This document shows, piece after piece, positions 55,062 to 64,000 of a stretch of 64,000 bases of DNA. Positions within the stretch are counted from its first letter, which is position 1. Each line of letters opens with the position of its first letter. The notes under the pieces were generated by a model. The model ran no database searches. It was not told where the DNA came from and was given only the letters and a program-made list of their open reading frames with translations. Origin of the DNA: Legionella saoudiensis (GTDB taxonomy: Bacteria; Pseudomonadota; Gammaproteobacteria; Legionellales; Legionellaceae); NCBI RefSeq assembly GCF_001465875.1, contig NZ_LN901323.1:312501-376500 (forward strand). The letters are read 5' to 3'. A program made the translations under genes and the position numbers.

Positions 55062-55596
55062 ATGAAAAAAAACATTCTTTCGGCTTTAGCCATATTAGCC
55101 TGTTGTTTTACCTTATCTAGCTGCGGAATTAATGCCACCACTGATTCAATGACTTATAGCCATTCCTACACATAAACCGGTGAACAAAAATTTTCTTCAT
55201 GGGATAACGGTTAGTGAGGTAAAAGGCGGTCATACGGTTAACCCGTTGCTTGCATCAGAAATTAGCAATGAGAATTTTAAAGCGGCATTAGAAAAATCTC
55301 TCCAAAATGCGCAATTGCATCAGGGCATGAAGCCAGGAAAATATTCTTTAAAAGCAACAATTGTACGATTTGAAAGACCGGTAATAGGCTTGGACTTTAA
55401 ATCAACCCTAATTGTGAATTATAAGTTGTTCGCAGCAAAAGAGCAGAAGCCTATTTTTGATAAAACGATTAAAAGTTCTTATGTGGCCAAAATGAGTGAT
55501 TCACTTATTGGGGTGACGCGTTTAAAAATGGCGAATGAGGGTGCGGCTAGAGAAAATATAAGGTTATTAATTAAAGACTTGTATAAAAAGAAATAG
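55062..55596 (+). pseudogene. Lipoprotein gene interrupted by a frameshift
   Basis: The first frame starts at 55062 (GGAG upstream) and gives a lipoprotein leader, MKKNILSALAILACCFTLSS with lipobox LSSC, then INATTDSMTY and stops at 55175. A second frame, open from 55153 and shifted by one base, continues as AIPTHKPVNKNFLHGITVSE and runs to a stop at 55596. Removing one base near 55154-55160 joins them into a lipoprotein of about 177 residues. Alternatively the second part starts at the GTG at 55180, which has no ribosome-binding site. The downstream part has an alpha/beta domain with 'KATIVRFERPVIGLDFKSTL'. Either a recent pseudogene or a sequencing error. Confidence 0.75.
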
Positions 55597-55608
55597 CACG
55601 AGACATAG

Positions 55609-55643
55609 CCCTGATTAGGCGACTATTAGTCGCCTAATCAGGG
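55609..55643. terminator. Perfect inverted repeat after the lipoprotein gene
   Basis: CCCTGATTAGGCGACTA (55609-55625) and TAGTCGCCTAATCAGGG (55627-55643) are exact complements around one base. It lies 13 bases after the stop at 55596 and is the strongest hairpin in the window. No T-run follows. Confidence 0.75.
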
Positions 55644-55676
55644 TACATGGAAAAATTAAATTAGCGAGTACACCAT

Positions 55677-56135
55677 ATGGACATGAAAAATAATAAATAT
55701 TTGTTTTTTTTCTTGATGCTTTTTCTTCTTGGCACAACCTATGCATCTGAAAATATTTTGATAGAGCGCTATGAACAATGGAACCATCCTGTTTTAACAG
55801 TTTTAAAGAGGTATGACATATCATTGTATAAAGTAAGTTATTCTCAAGATGGGACTTGCCCCACATTTTATGCGAAATTTAAATATGATCCCAAATCTCC
55901 ACCGCCAAATTCTTCCTTCAATTACAAACGGGCTTATCAGGAGTTATTTAAAGCGAACTCCTCTTTTCCTTATGCCTTAGTCGATGAGGAGCGCAACATA
56001 AAGGTTAACGTTGGCTGGTTAGATGAAAAACAACAAAATATGTTCATTCTATTAGGTGAAGCTAGCTCGCCTTCCCTTTGTAATAATGGGAATAGCCGCT
56101 TTGATAATGATTTAAAGGAGCTTTATGTTCATTAA
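55677..56135 (+). CDS. Secreted hypothetical protein
   Basis: 152 residues. Signal peptide 'YLFFFLMLFLLGTTYASE' (about 8-25). The mature part has two Cys ('GTCPTFYAKF' and 'SLCNNGNS'), probably a disulfide, and small alpha/beta segments. Start could be the ATG at 55677 or at 55683. No family recognised. Confidence 0.65.
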   Translation: MDMKNNKYLFFFLMLFLLGTTYASENILIERYEQWNHPVLTVLKRYDISLYKVSYSQDGTCPTFYAKFKYDPKSPPPNSSFNYKRAYQELFKANSSFPYALVDEERNIKVNVGWLDEKQQNMFILLGEASSPSLCNNGNSRFDNDLKELYVH

Positions 56136-56286
56136 AGCGATAAAATTTTTACCCAATTTTGTTCTTGTTGTGGAGGAGATAACAACTTTATAGTTTCGAT
56201 TTCCGCTACAGCAAGACTAGGATTTTTATTAGAATACCTAGGTAAATTGCTTTATTATGAGGCAGAATTGGCAAGATGAGGTTGGT

Positions 56287-56856
56287 ATGAAGGCAGTTTG
56301 TGTTTATCTTGGTGCAAATGCAGGGAATAATAAGTCATTCGCGCAGGCGGCGGTAAAACTTGCCCATGAGCTTGTTAATCGCGATCTTACCTTGATTTAT
56401 GGTGGTTCAAGTTTAGGGATGATGGGGCTTTTGGCCACCACGGTGAAAGAGTTAGGTGGTAAAGCAATCGGGGTTATTACTCGCCATCTTTTAGAGAAAG
56501 AAAAATATCTGGAGGGGCTAGATCAATTGCATGTAGTTGATTCAATGCAGGCGCGGAAAAAAATGTTGCAACAGTTAGCTGATGCATTTATTGCTATGCC
56601 TGGAGGCTTAGGTACTTTGGAAGAGGCGATTGAAACCTGGAATGCTATCAAAATCGGTGAGCTTAATAAAAAGATAGGATTTTTGAATATTGATAATTAT
56701 TTTGGAAAATTGTTTGATTTTATAAACGACTGCGAAAGTAATGGGTTTATGAATGCTCAACAAATAGCGATACCTCTAATAAATAGCGATTCCTCTTTAT
56801 TACTTAATCATTTAGTTTGCATCGCTGAAGAAGGTAATCTCGTTTCTGGATTGTAA
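56287..56856 (+). CDS. LOG-family nucleotide 5'-monophosphate phosphoribohydrolase
   Basis: 189 residues from the ATG at 56287, chosen because family members start MK-x-x-CVY-G and GAGG lies upstream; an ATG at 56257 is in frame. Signature: 'VCVYLGANAGNN', 'YGGSSLGMMGLLA', 'ARKKMLQQLADAFIAMPGG' and the diagnostic 'PGGLGTLEEAIETW' (about 98-111). LOG/YvdD proteins hydrolyse the N-glycosidic bond of nucleoside monophosphates; plant and some bacterial members release cytokinins. Cellular role here unknown. Confidence 0.92.
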   Translation: MKAVCVYLGANAGNNKSFAQAAVKLAHELVNRDLTLIYGGSSLGMMGLLATTVKELGGKAIGVITRHLLEKEKYLEGLDQLHVVDSMQARKKMLQQLADAFIAMPGGLGTLEEAIETWNAIKIGELNKKIGFLNIDNYFGKLFDFINDCESNGFMNAQQIAIPLINSDSSLLLNHLVCIAEEGNLVSGL

Positions 56857-57026
56857 ATATACGTGATGGTGTTCTAGCTAGCAAAATACAATTACATTAG
56901 ATAATGAGAGGCATATTGTAGCACAAAAAATAACAGATTTTTTAACTCTCTGTTAGCGGCTTAAGCATAGAAAAATTTTTGGGATATAATTAGCTATACT
57001 TAAGCTTAAAAAACTTGGTTGATTTT

Positions 57027-58115
57027 ATGAGCAAAAATATATCGCTTCCAATTGCATGGTACGTTGATGATTATATAGCTCAACGAGAAATTAATCATTT
57101 ATCTGGAAAGGAGCCTATTTATGTGGGACATCAATTAATGGTGCCCAACATAAATGATTTTCATGTTCTAGAGCGAGAAAACCACAGTAAAATTCTTTTT
57201 CATAATGAAGATTCTTATTCGTTAATTTCTAATGTGTGTCGTCATCATGAAGCATTAATGCTTTCCTCTCGAGGAAATACGCAAAAAATAATCTGTCCTG
57301 TCCATCGCTGGTCGTACAATACAGAGGGTGTGCTTTTAAATGCACCCCGATTTGCAGAGAAACCCTGCCTTAATCTCGACCGACACGAGCTAACAGCCTT
57401 TCATGGACTGCTGTTTATGGGAGACGAGGCCCCGCCATTTAATTTGCATCAAGAGGTGGTTGATACGATTAATAGCTCCAACTACCAATTTTCTAAGGTA
57501 GTAACGCAAACCTATCCGTTTAATTGGAAAATTTTTATGGAGGTTTACCTCGACAATTACCATATTCCAGTGGTTCATCCTGGCTTAAGTAAATTAGTGG
57601 ACGTAGAAAACCAACAATGGATGATTGAGGAAAATCATTCGGCGCAGTTTGTCAGATTGAAAGCAGATTTTACACGCTTTGGAACGAAAAAATATGAATT
57701 GTACCAAAGCCTAATCAAGGAGCATTGGGGAGCTAATGTTTTAGTTCAAGACATTATGTGGCTCGCCCTTTACCCCAATATCATGATTGAAAAATACCCA
57801 TTTGCTTTGGTAATTAGCTCACTTGAGCCTACCGCAGCTGATGAATGCATCAATATTGTAGAATACTATCTTGATCAGGAAATAGTAAAAAAATACCCTG
57901 ATTTTCCAGCTATATTTACAAATGCCTATGCGGAAACAGCCGCGGAAGATGCGGAAATTTGCGAATTAATATTCCAAGGAAGAAAAGCGCTTTATGGTAA
58001 CGGCAAAACACAAAGCGAACATGATCCCCATCATCCATTAATGGAAAAGGGACTCCCTTCTTTTTATAATTTTATGTATCAAAAATTCGGCGACCCCTCT
58101 CTATTTAATTGGTAA
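57027..58115 (+). CDS. Rieske non-heme iron oxygenase, alpha-subunit type
   Basis: 362 residues from the ATG at 57027 (an in-frame TTG at 57015 is less likely). The Rieske [2Fe-2S] motif is CRHH (about 73) and CPVH (about 95). The mononuclear iron site follows in 'EVYLDNYHIPVVHPG' (His, His; about 176-190) with a probable Asp ligand in 'AETAAEDAEICE' (about 312). Such enzymes hydroxylate or demethylate small molecules, including choline-type substrates. No reductase or ferredoxin gene is intact nearby; a broken flavoenzyme follows by 22 bases. Substrate not predictable. Confidence 0.88.
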   Translation: MSKNISLPIAWYVDDYIAQREINHLSGKEPIYVGHQLMVPNINDFHVLERENHSKILFHNEDSYSLISNVCRHHEALMLSSRGNTQKIICPVHRWSYNTEGVLLNAPRFAEKPCLNLDRHELTAFHGLLFMGDEAPPFNLHQEVVDTINSSNYQFSKVVTQTYPFNWKIFMEVYLDNYHIPVVHPGLSKLVDVENQQWMIEENHSAQFVRLKADFTRFGTKKYELYQSLIKEHWGANVLVQDIMWLALYPNIMIEKYPFALVISSLEPTAADECINIVEYYLDQEIVKKYPDFPAIFTNAYAETAAEDAEICELIFQGRKALYGNGKTQSEHDPHHPLMEKGLPSFYNFMYQKFGDPSLFNW

Positions 58116-58137
58116 ATCTTCAACTAATTAGATAGTC

Positions 58138-58347
58138 GTGCTTGCATGCCATGTTTTCCGGAATATTTTATGGAAAAATATTATCATAGCAGGTGCAGGA
58201 CCCATTGGATTATATGTGGCAATTCAGCTGAAGGAAACCACATGTGAAAAACAAATTCCACTTTTCGCTAGATTTTATACCAGGTGCTGTCTATATTTTG
58301 ACCATGAGTGGTCATTAGTTCTATACTTAAATTACATGCTTAATTAA
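58138..58347 (+). pseudogene. Stub of an FAD-dependent oxidoreductase
   Basis: 69 codons. Residues about 13-32, 'KNIIIAGAGPIGLYVAIQLK', are a standard Rossmann nucleotide-binding start (GxGxxG) of FAD mono-oxygenases or reductases. The rest is unrelated-looking and the frame ends, so over 80 percent of such a protein is missing. It follows the Rieske gene closely, in the same direction. Confidence 0.6.
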
Positions 58348-58432
58348 GCTGCTCTATATATTTAAAGTTGGAAATTAAAAATCACACTATTCTCGCTGAG
58401 TTGTAAGAACTATTTTTAGTGAGCAGAGATTT

Positions 58433-61400
58433 ATGGCCAAGAAAAAAACAGAGCATTTCATTAGTCCGTCATGGGAAAAGGACTCCTCGGCATGCGGAGT
58501 AAGCTTAATTGTTCATTTTTTAAAAGATGGTTCATTTATAAAGAGTCGAGATTTAATTCAAGAGGGCCTAGATGTATTAAGCAGTTTTAGCTATCGTTCT
58601 GGTTATAACCTCGCAACGCAAGAAAGCGATGGCTCTGGAATTAGATTTTATGGACTGCCCACCTCATTTTTTAATAAGCTAGTGAAAAAGGGTGATTTTG
58701 CAGGAAGAGCAACAAGCTCTGTATCTTTCAATCTCAAAGAGCGACACTATGCCATTGGCCAGTTTTTTTTGTCTCAGGAGCCGCAGCAGCTCCATAAAGC
58801 AAGAGAGCTCATTGAGCTTTGTGTTAAAAAACAAAAGCTTAAAATTATTGGTTGGCGTAATCTAGATAAGGCGATGAATTTAGACGTATTATCAGAGCGC
58901 GCTCGCATCAAAAAACCCGCCATTTGGCAAATTCTTCTTGTATCGGATACCTCAGTACCCTTGGAATTGGACGAGCTCATTCTCATTAGACTAAATCAAT
59001 TAATCTATTTTCATGCACGAGAGGAGCAAATTCCACTCGATATAGTCAGCTTGAGTAGTGAAAAAATTGTTTATAAAGGCATGATTCCTTCACCATTATT
59101 GGGAGCCGTCTATCTGGATTTACAGGAGCCGGATTTTACGGCCTACGCTTGTGACGTGCATGCACGTTTTGCTACCAATACGAGCCCCCAATGGTCAAAT
59201 GCTCAGCCTTGTCCTAATTTTACCTCTCATAATGGTGAGCTAAACTCTGCATTTAGTAACGCCAAACAAATGACTTATGAGTTAAATGCGCAACAGTTCT
59301 CAGGGATTTATCCCAACAAAGCCCTGTCTGATTCGATGCAATTAGATGCTGATTTAGCGAATCAAATCATAATGAAGCAAATTCCTTTAGATGAAGCGGT
59401 GATTCGCCTTCTTGCGCCTGCTCAAGGGGAGTTTTCTGATGAAATTAATGCCATGTTAAAATACTGGTCTTTGGAGCGCACCTCCTACAATGGTCCAGCT
59501 TTTATCGTTGCGGGTTTCGCTGGGAATTTTATTGCAAAGCTAGATAGCATGGGGCTTCGGCCCTCGCGCTGGGCTTTAGTGGAAGACCGGCAAGGGGGAC
59601 GTCGCCGTCTTTATGCGGCCTCAGATGATTTTATTAATGCTGAAGCAGGCATTCTGTTGCAAAAAGGACATCTTGAGCCAGGTGGCATGTTAGTACTAAC
59701 CGCGCAAGGCCATTTAATGCAAACGCAAGAAATCCTCCAATCTATTGCCACACGCTATCATCAAAAGAGCCCCGATTATTTTCAACAACAAGTGCAACAC
59801 ATCGTATTTCCCTTAGCTCAAAGGAATTTAACTACCTCCATTGAACATTACTTAAAAACGCCTATCGGTTCAGATCTTGAGCGTATCTTATATGCCGCTG
59901 GCTGGGATTATGAAAGCGAAGACCAGGTGGTGCGGATTATGGCCGAAACGGGTGGCGAACGCACGGCTGCAATGGGAGATGATACTAATATCTTATACAC
60001 CGATACTTTACCACCTCACATTTCCTATTTTTTTCATCAATTGTTCGCCCAAGTATCAGCACCCCCCTTGGACTCCATTAAAGAGCGCTCCCGTTTTTCA
60101 TTAAATACCTTTCTGGGTGGCAAGGGGGCCAATAGTGTGCCGCAGCAATTCATAGAGCTTTCTTCACCTATATTGAAAGTGGACGAGTTGACTGATATTG
60201 AAAATCACCCCCAAGTTAACTCACAGATTATTGATACGAGTTTCGCAGTTTATTTTGGCCAAACTTCGTTCACCATGGAGCAGGCTAATGAGCTCTTAAG
60301 CACCGCCATTCAATCATTATTGCAGCATGTAGAAGAAGCAGTTTTTAATGGCAAAATAACGAACTTAATTTTAAGTGATCGCCACGCAGGCCCACAATAT
60401 GCGGTGATTCCCGACTTGATTGCCGTAGCGGCGGTAAGAAAGTTTCTTGAGAAAAAACATTTAGATTTTAGTATTTCAATTACTATGGACTCCTACCAAA
60501 TTACCGGCCCACACCAAGCATCTACCTTATTAGCTCTTGGCGCAAAAGCAGTTTACCCACGCGGTGCTTATGCCAAAATACATGCGCTTTTTCCGGAGGA
60601 TCCTTATGTGTATTGTGCTAACTATCGCGAGGCCCTGCAAAAATGTTTACTTAAAACTATGGGTAAAATGGGAATTACTGATGTTAATAATTACATTAAT
60701 GGGTCGCTAGTGGCCGCTTTAGGTCTTGATTTGACGCCAACAGCAGAGGAGCTGGATGTGTCTCCAAGCTTGGCGGCTATTTTTGCCCATATTTATTCTC
60801 CGCTTAAAGGGATAAGTCTCGCCCAGATTGCTTATGCTGCCTTAATCAGACATCAACAAGCCAACAACCCCGAGCATGAGTTTATCCTTTTACCACGCTC
60901 TGGTTATTACATGCCGGAAAAAAATGGCGTTAAGCATGGGTTTGGTCCGCAAGTAGTTAATGCATTCACCGCATGGATGAAAGAAGAAAATTTAGCTGCC
61001 AGCTTGTATCAAATGCATTTAAGTCTACAGCAAAAAGGATATCCTAATTTTATTTCGGATGTGTCTTCCTTTTCGGTAAACGCAGGCTTTTTAGATCCGC
61101 GCCGCAAAAATAAAGAGGGATTCTATCCTGCTGATTATTTAGAACAATTTAGACCCTCGGCGGCGTTTAAAAAATTTACTCAAGCGGTTGCGCGTTACCA
61201 GCAGGAAAATCCGACCTCAATAAGGGATTATTTTAAAATTAAAGTAGAGGGGAGCAACAAGCCCCTAGATAATGCCCAGCCAATACAAAGCCAACAAGAA
61301 CTTCGCAGCTTATTGTATGCTGGCAGCATGAGCCAGGGGGCATTAACGGTTGCGGATCCTAAAAAGCCACATAAATTGGGTGCTCATGAAACCTTAACCC

Positions 61401-64000
61401 GGGGTATGAATGCCGTGGGAGCTAAATCAGCCTCAGGCGAGGGAGGGGAAGCACCCCAAGATTTGCGGTGCTTATTAACTTCTACCCGGAGTAAACAATT
61501 TGCTTCAGGACGTTTTGGCGTTAGCGCCGAGCAAATACTCAGTGCTGAAGAAATAGAAATTAAAATTGCCCAAGGTGCTAAACCTGGTGAAGGGGGCGAA
61601 TTACCAGGGACTAAAGTTTCAATTCGTTTTGCCGCGCAACGAGGCGGGCTTCCTCACCTTAGTTTTATCAGCCCACCGCCACACCATGACATTTACTCCA
61701 TTGAAGATTTAGAACAACTTATTTATGACCTGAAATCAGTGAAAAAAGATCTTAAAGTGGCGGTGAAGTTAGTCGCCTCACAAGGCATAGGTGCTATTGC
61801 CATCGGCGTGGTTAAAGCGGGAGCGGATATTATTAATATCGCTGCAAATTCTGGCGGTACGGGAGCAGCACAACAATCCAGTATTAAACATGCGGGGTTT
61901 CCTGCGGAATTGGGTCTTGCCGAAGTAAATAGGGCGCTACGTCAAACCTATCAGCGAGAAATGGTGCAATTACGCGTTAGCGGTGGTTTTAAAACGGCAG
62001 ATGACGTTCTCATTGCGGCGATTTTGGGGGCGGATCTCTTTGAATTTGGTACTACTGCCATGCTGACGCTTGGTTGCAAAATGCAACGTACCTGTAATCT
62101 AAGCTGCCAGCCTGGGGTGGCTACGGATGGGCATTTATTTAAAGGCGATCAAATAAATACTGAACGTTATTTTGTAAACCTTGCCGCCGCTATTCAACAG
62201 CGTTTATTGGAATTGGGATTTCATAATTTGCGGGAGCTTCGCGATAGAACCGACTTGCTCCAGCTTATATCTCCTGAATCGGTTGGCTCTTATGATTTTA
62301 CGCCCTTGCTTTCACGAGCGCAGTTACCTCCAGTATTACAAAGGCAAGAGTCACTTAACGCATTATTACAGCAGAAATTAATTCGCCCGCAAGAGGATGA
62401 GTTAATCACCCTTATTGCCGCTAAGCTGAATCAAACCAATGAAGACTTTGTTTCAGAGCCCATCGTACTCACCACTAAAAACCGCAGTTTTGGGGCGCGC
62501 ATAATGGGGGTATTTACCTCCTATTTACAAAAAAAACCTCAGAAGAAAATAGTCATAAATACCATGGGCAATGCAGGGCAAAGTTATGGGTTTCTCAATG
62601 CCATCCATTTAAAACATATTGGTTCTGTTCAAGATGGCTGCGGTAAAAGCATGACTGGGGGGGAGCTAATTCTTTGTCGGTCTGCGCAAATCAATGCGGA
62701 TGAAGCGAGTCAAAATAGCATTGCAGGTAATGCCATGCTTTATGGTGCTAGTGGTGGCAAAATTTATGTTAATGGCCAAGCCGGACATCGTTTTGCTATT
62801 TTACTGAAAGGTGCGGAAGTGGTGGTCGAGGGGGTCGGTGATTTTGCCTTTGAATACATGACATCTGGCACGGGAATGATTTTAGGAAATGTTGGCAAGG
62901 GTTTGGGAACAGGAGCCTCAGGAGGGGTTATTTTTGTTTATGATCCCCATAATAGCGTACAACCATCCCCGTCGCTACGCGTTACTTCCGCCAAAGAACG
63001 CAGCGCATACAAAAAGGTTATTTATGCGCTACTTAACGAACATAGGGAAAAGACCGATTCAGCTCTAGCAAAACAGATAATTGCGCAGTTTAAATTAGCC
63101 CATTTTAAGGTACTGATTCCCATTGAAATGGATAAAATCCAAAGTTGGCGACAGGTATTAGATGTAATTCAAACCTACTATTTAAGAAATACCACCTTAA
63201 CCCAAGGAATGCAGGTCTGGTTAATGGAAAAAATCTTAAGCCTTCCTCAGGCGACTAAGGCCGAGCTTAATGAACTTCAAGGTCTTTTACAGCAAAATAT
63301 TGATACGGTCTTTTCATCTGAAGCAAGAGCGTCTTTACAACAGCTATGTCCTCTAACTTCAAATGTGGAATACGTTATTCCCTTATCATCATTACATAAG
63401 CCCGTGATTAAAACATTAAATCCGGTAGAAATACGCTTAAGTGATATTCGGGGGACTTTGGATTATCAGCTTTTAAAACCCTTAAAAGATATCCTGAGCT
63501 ATGTTGCTGAATTGACGCAAAATGCTCAGGGATGCTCAGGTTGCCGGGCTCAATCGTGTTCCGGTAATGAGCAAATCGAGAGCGGGTGTCCTAGTGGTAA
63601 AGGTATAAATACCATTAACACGCTATTAAAAAGAATTGGCCCGGTCAATGAGCGCGGAACGTTAAGTACGGCGCAATGGAATTATTTACGTCAAGCCTTT
63701 GCGGTACAAATAGAAGAATCGCCATTTATTTCTTATACGGGTGCCGCCTGTCCCGCACCATGCCAAAACGCATGCACCGAAACAATTCCAAATCCTGGCC
63801 CTGCAAACAGCAAACGAGGTGGGAAGTTGACGGGTGAGGCGGTACATATTAAAGATATTGAGTATGCCCTTTATCAACTTGGCCGTGCTTTAGGATGGTT
63901 TGATGGTAAAAAAATCTGGACTAAAGAGGAAGTTGTTTTAGTGTTTGGGGGTGGTGTTGCAGAGGGGCTCGCGGAAAAAAGCGAGTATGATAAATTAATG
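58433..64000 (+). CDS. Glutamate synthase, GltB-like chain continuing into GltD-like domain (3' end outside window)
   Basis: 1856 codons are open to the window edge with no stop. Order: short propeptide then Cys21 in 'SSACGVSLIV', the likely exposed N-terminal nucleophile of a class II glutamine amidotransferase (support: 'ARFATNTSPQWSNAQP', 'SHNGELNSAF', 'GLRPSRW'); central domain; FMN/synthase domain ('GEGGEAPQDLR' about 1003, 'KPGEGGELPG', 'ANSGGTGAAQQSSIKHAG'); iron-sulfur segment GCKMQRTCNLSC (about 1214-1225); GXGXG domain (about 1430-1490); then the ferredoxin-like GltD N-terminal part with CSGC and CPAPCQNAC (about 1701 and 1775) and 'VHIKDIEYAL'. It makes two glutamates from glutamine and 2-oxoglutarate. 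The Fe-S spacing is C-x5-C-x3-C rather than the usual x4 at the end, and 'SYRSGYN' replaces the common HRGA. A bifunctional GltB-GltD fusion is likely but the end is not seen. Confidence 0.85.
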   Translation, partial: MAKKKTEHFISPSWEKDSSACGVSLIVHFLKDGSFIKSRDLIQEGLDVLSSFSYRSGYNLATQESDGSGIRFYGLPTSFFNKLVKKGDFAGRATSSVSFNLKERHYAIGQFFLSQEPQQLHKARELIELCVKKQKLKIIGWRNLDKAMNLDVLSERARIKKPAIWQILLVSDTSVPLELDELILIRLNQLIYFHAREEQIPLDIVSLSSEKIVYKGMIPSPLLGAVYLDLQEPDFTAYACDVHARFATNTSPQWSNAQPCPNFTSHNGELNSAFSNAKQMTYELNAQQFSGIYPNKALSDSMQLDADLANQIIMKQIPLDEAVIRLLAPAQGEFSDEINAMLKYWSLERTSYNGPAFIVAGFAGNFIAKLDSMGLRPSRWALVEDRQGGRRRLYAASDDFINAEAGILLQKGHLEPGGMLVLTAQGHLMQTQEILQSIATRYHQKSPDYFQQQVQHIVFPLAQRNLTTSIEHYLKTPIGSDLERILYAAGWDYESEDQVVRIMAETGGERTAAMGDDTNILYTDTLPPHISYFFHQLFAQVSAPPLDSIKERSRFSLNTFLGGKGANSVPQQFIELSSPILKVDELTDIENHPQVNSQIIDTSFAVYFGQTSFTMEQANELLSTAIQSLLQHVEEAVFNGKITNLILSDRHAGPQYAVIPDLIAVAAVRKFLEKKHLDFSISITMDSYQITGPHQASTLLALGAKAVYPRGAYAKIHALFPEDPYVYCANYREALQKCLLKTMGKMGITDVNNYINGSLVAALGLDLTPTAEELDVSPSLAAIFAHIYSPLKGISLAQIAYAALIRHQQANNPEHEFILLPRSGYYMPEKNGVKHGFGPQVVNAFTAWMKEENLAASLYQMHLSLQQKGYPNFISDVSSFSVNAGFLDPRRKNKEGFYPADYLEQFRPSAAFKKFTQAVARYQQENPTSIRDYFKIKVEGSNKPLDNAQPIQSQQELRSLLYAGSMSQGALTVADPKKPHKLGAHETLTRGMNAVGAKSASGEGGEAPQDLRCLLTSTRSKQFASGRFGVSAEQILSAEEIEIKIAQGAKPGEGGELPGTKVSIRFAAQRGGLPHLSFISPPPHHDIYSIEDLEQLIYDLKSVKKDLKVAVKLVASQGIGAIAIGVVKAGADIINIAANSGGTGAAQQSSIKHAGFPAELGLAEVNRALRQTYQREMVQLRVSGGFKTADDVLIAAILGADLFEFGTTAMLTLGCKMQRTCNLSCQPGVATDGHLFKGDQINTERYFVNLAAAIQQRLLELGFHNLRELRDRTDLLQLISPESVGSYDFTPLLSRAQLPPVLQRQESLNALLQQKLIRPQEDELITLIAAKLNQTNEDFVSEPIVLTTKNRSFGARIMGVFTSYLQKKPQKKIVINTMGNAGQSYGFLNAIHLKHIGSVQDGCGKSMTGGELILCRSAQINADEASQNSIAGNAMLYGASGGKIYVNGQAGHRFAILLKGAEVVVEGVGDFAFEYMTSGTGMILGNVGKGLGTGASGGVIFVYDPHNSVQPSPSLRVTSAKERSAYKKVIYALLNEHREKTDSALAKQIIAQFKLAHFKVLIPIEMDKIQSWRQVLDVIQTYYLRNTTLTQGMQVWLMEKILSLPQATKAELNELQGLLQQNIDTVFSSEARASLQQLCPLTSNVEYVIPLSSLHKPVIKTLNPVEIRLSDIRGTLDYQLLKPLKDILSYVAELTQNAQGCSGCRAQSCSGNEQIESGCPSGKGINTINTLLKRIGPVNERGTLSTAQWNYLRQAFAVQIEESPFISYTGAACPAPCQNACTETIPNPGPANSKRGGKLTGEAVHIKDIEYALYQLGRALGWFDGKKIWTKEEVVLVFGGGVAEGLAEKSEYDKLM

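Noticed and set aside
58774..58986. Minus-strand frame within the glutamate synthase gene
   Set aside because: Shadow of a continuous plus-strand coding frame with strong family motifs.

Overview
The window looks like a chromosomal segment of a Legionella-type gammaproteobacterium. The evidence is the conserved order yidC end-mnmE and rsmI/lpoA-yraN-diaA-dolP, low-to-moderate GC, Shine-Dalgarno-led bacterial genes, many lineage-restricted secreted or effector-like proteins (leucine-rich repeat, ankyrin, coiled-coil, acidic C-terminal tails), a C-terminal Lcl/DUF1566-type secreted protein and a GAF-GAF-PAS adenylate cyclase. This identification is inference from family content and synteny; no database was searched.

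Layout. 1-1.4 kb: end of yidC and all of mnmE. 1.7-7.8 kb: four effector-like or unknown proteins (polytopic membrane protein, LRR protein, membrane coiled-coil/zinc-ribbon protein, divergent nitrilase-fold protein). 7.8-10.3 kb (minus): an outer-membrane barrel followed by a secreted Asp-box protein. 10.4-15.3 kb: housekeeping envelope cluster rsmI / lpoA-yraN-diaA-dolP with a second BON lipoprotein. 15.3-20.1 kb: His-rich small protein, gloA, an ankyrin protein and a protein with a papain-like Cys/His/Asp signature. 20.3-25.6 kb: Mpo1-like protein, small secreted protein, a second copy of the barrel plus Asp-box cassette, and two tandem secreted paralogues. 25.7-28.4 kb (minus): coiled-coil protein and multidomain adenylate cyclase.

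29-43 kb is the most striking region: a secreted all-beta protein and a 3771-residue RHS/YD-repeat protein carrying LysM, a hydrophobic Gly/Ala segment, a pre-toxin TG-like domain and a C-terminal toxin-like tip, followed 3 bp later by a small candidate immunity gene. Downstream is a degraded AT-rich zone with a remnant of a REP-associated Y1 transposase (RAYT), direct repeats flanking an orphan gene, and an S24-type repressor with two mirror-image operator palindromes. 44.9-47.1 kb (minus): a translationally overlapped operon of an asparaginase-fold protein with altered active site, an unknown protein and a VUT/YhhQ-type transporter.

47.5-58.4 kb: effector-like proteins, lipoproteins, an orphan peptide deformylase, PRC-barrel protein, Lcl-domain protein, a frameshifted lipoprotein gene, a LOG-family protein, a Rieske oxygenase and the stub of an FAD enzyme. 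58.4 kb to the end: a very long open frame for a glutamate synthase in which the GltB-like part continues into the GltD ferredoxin-like domain; it runs off the window.
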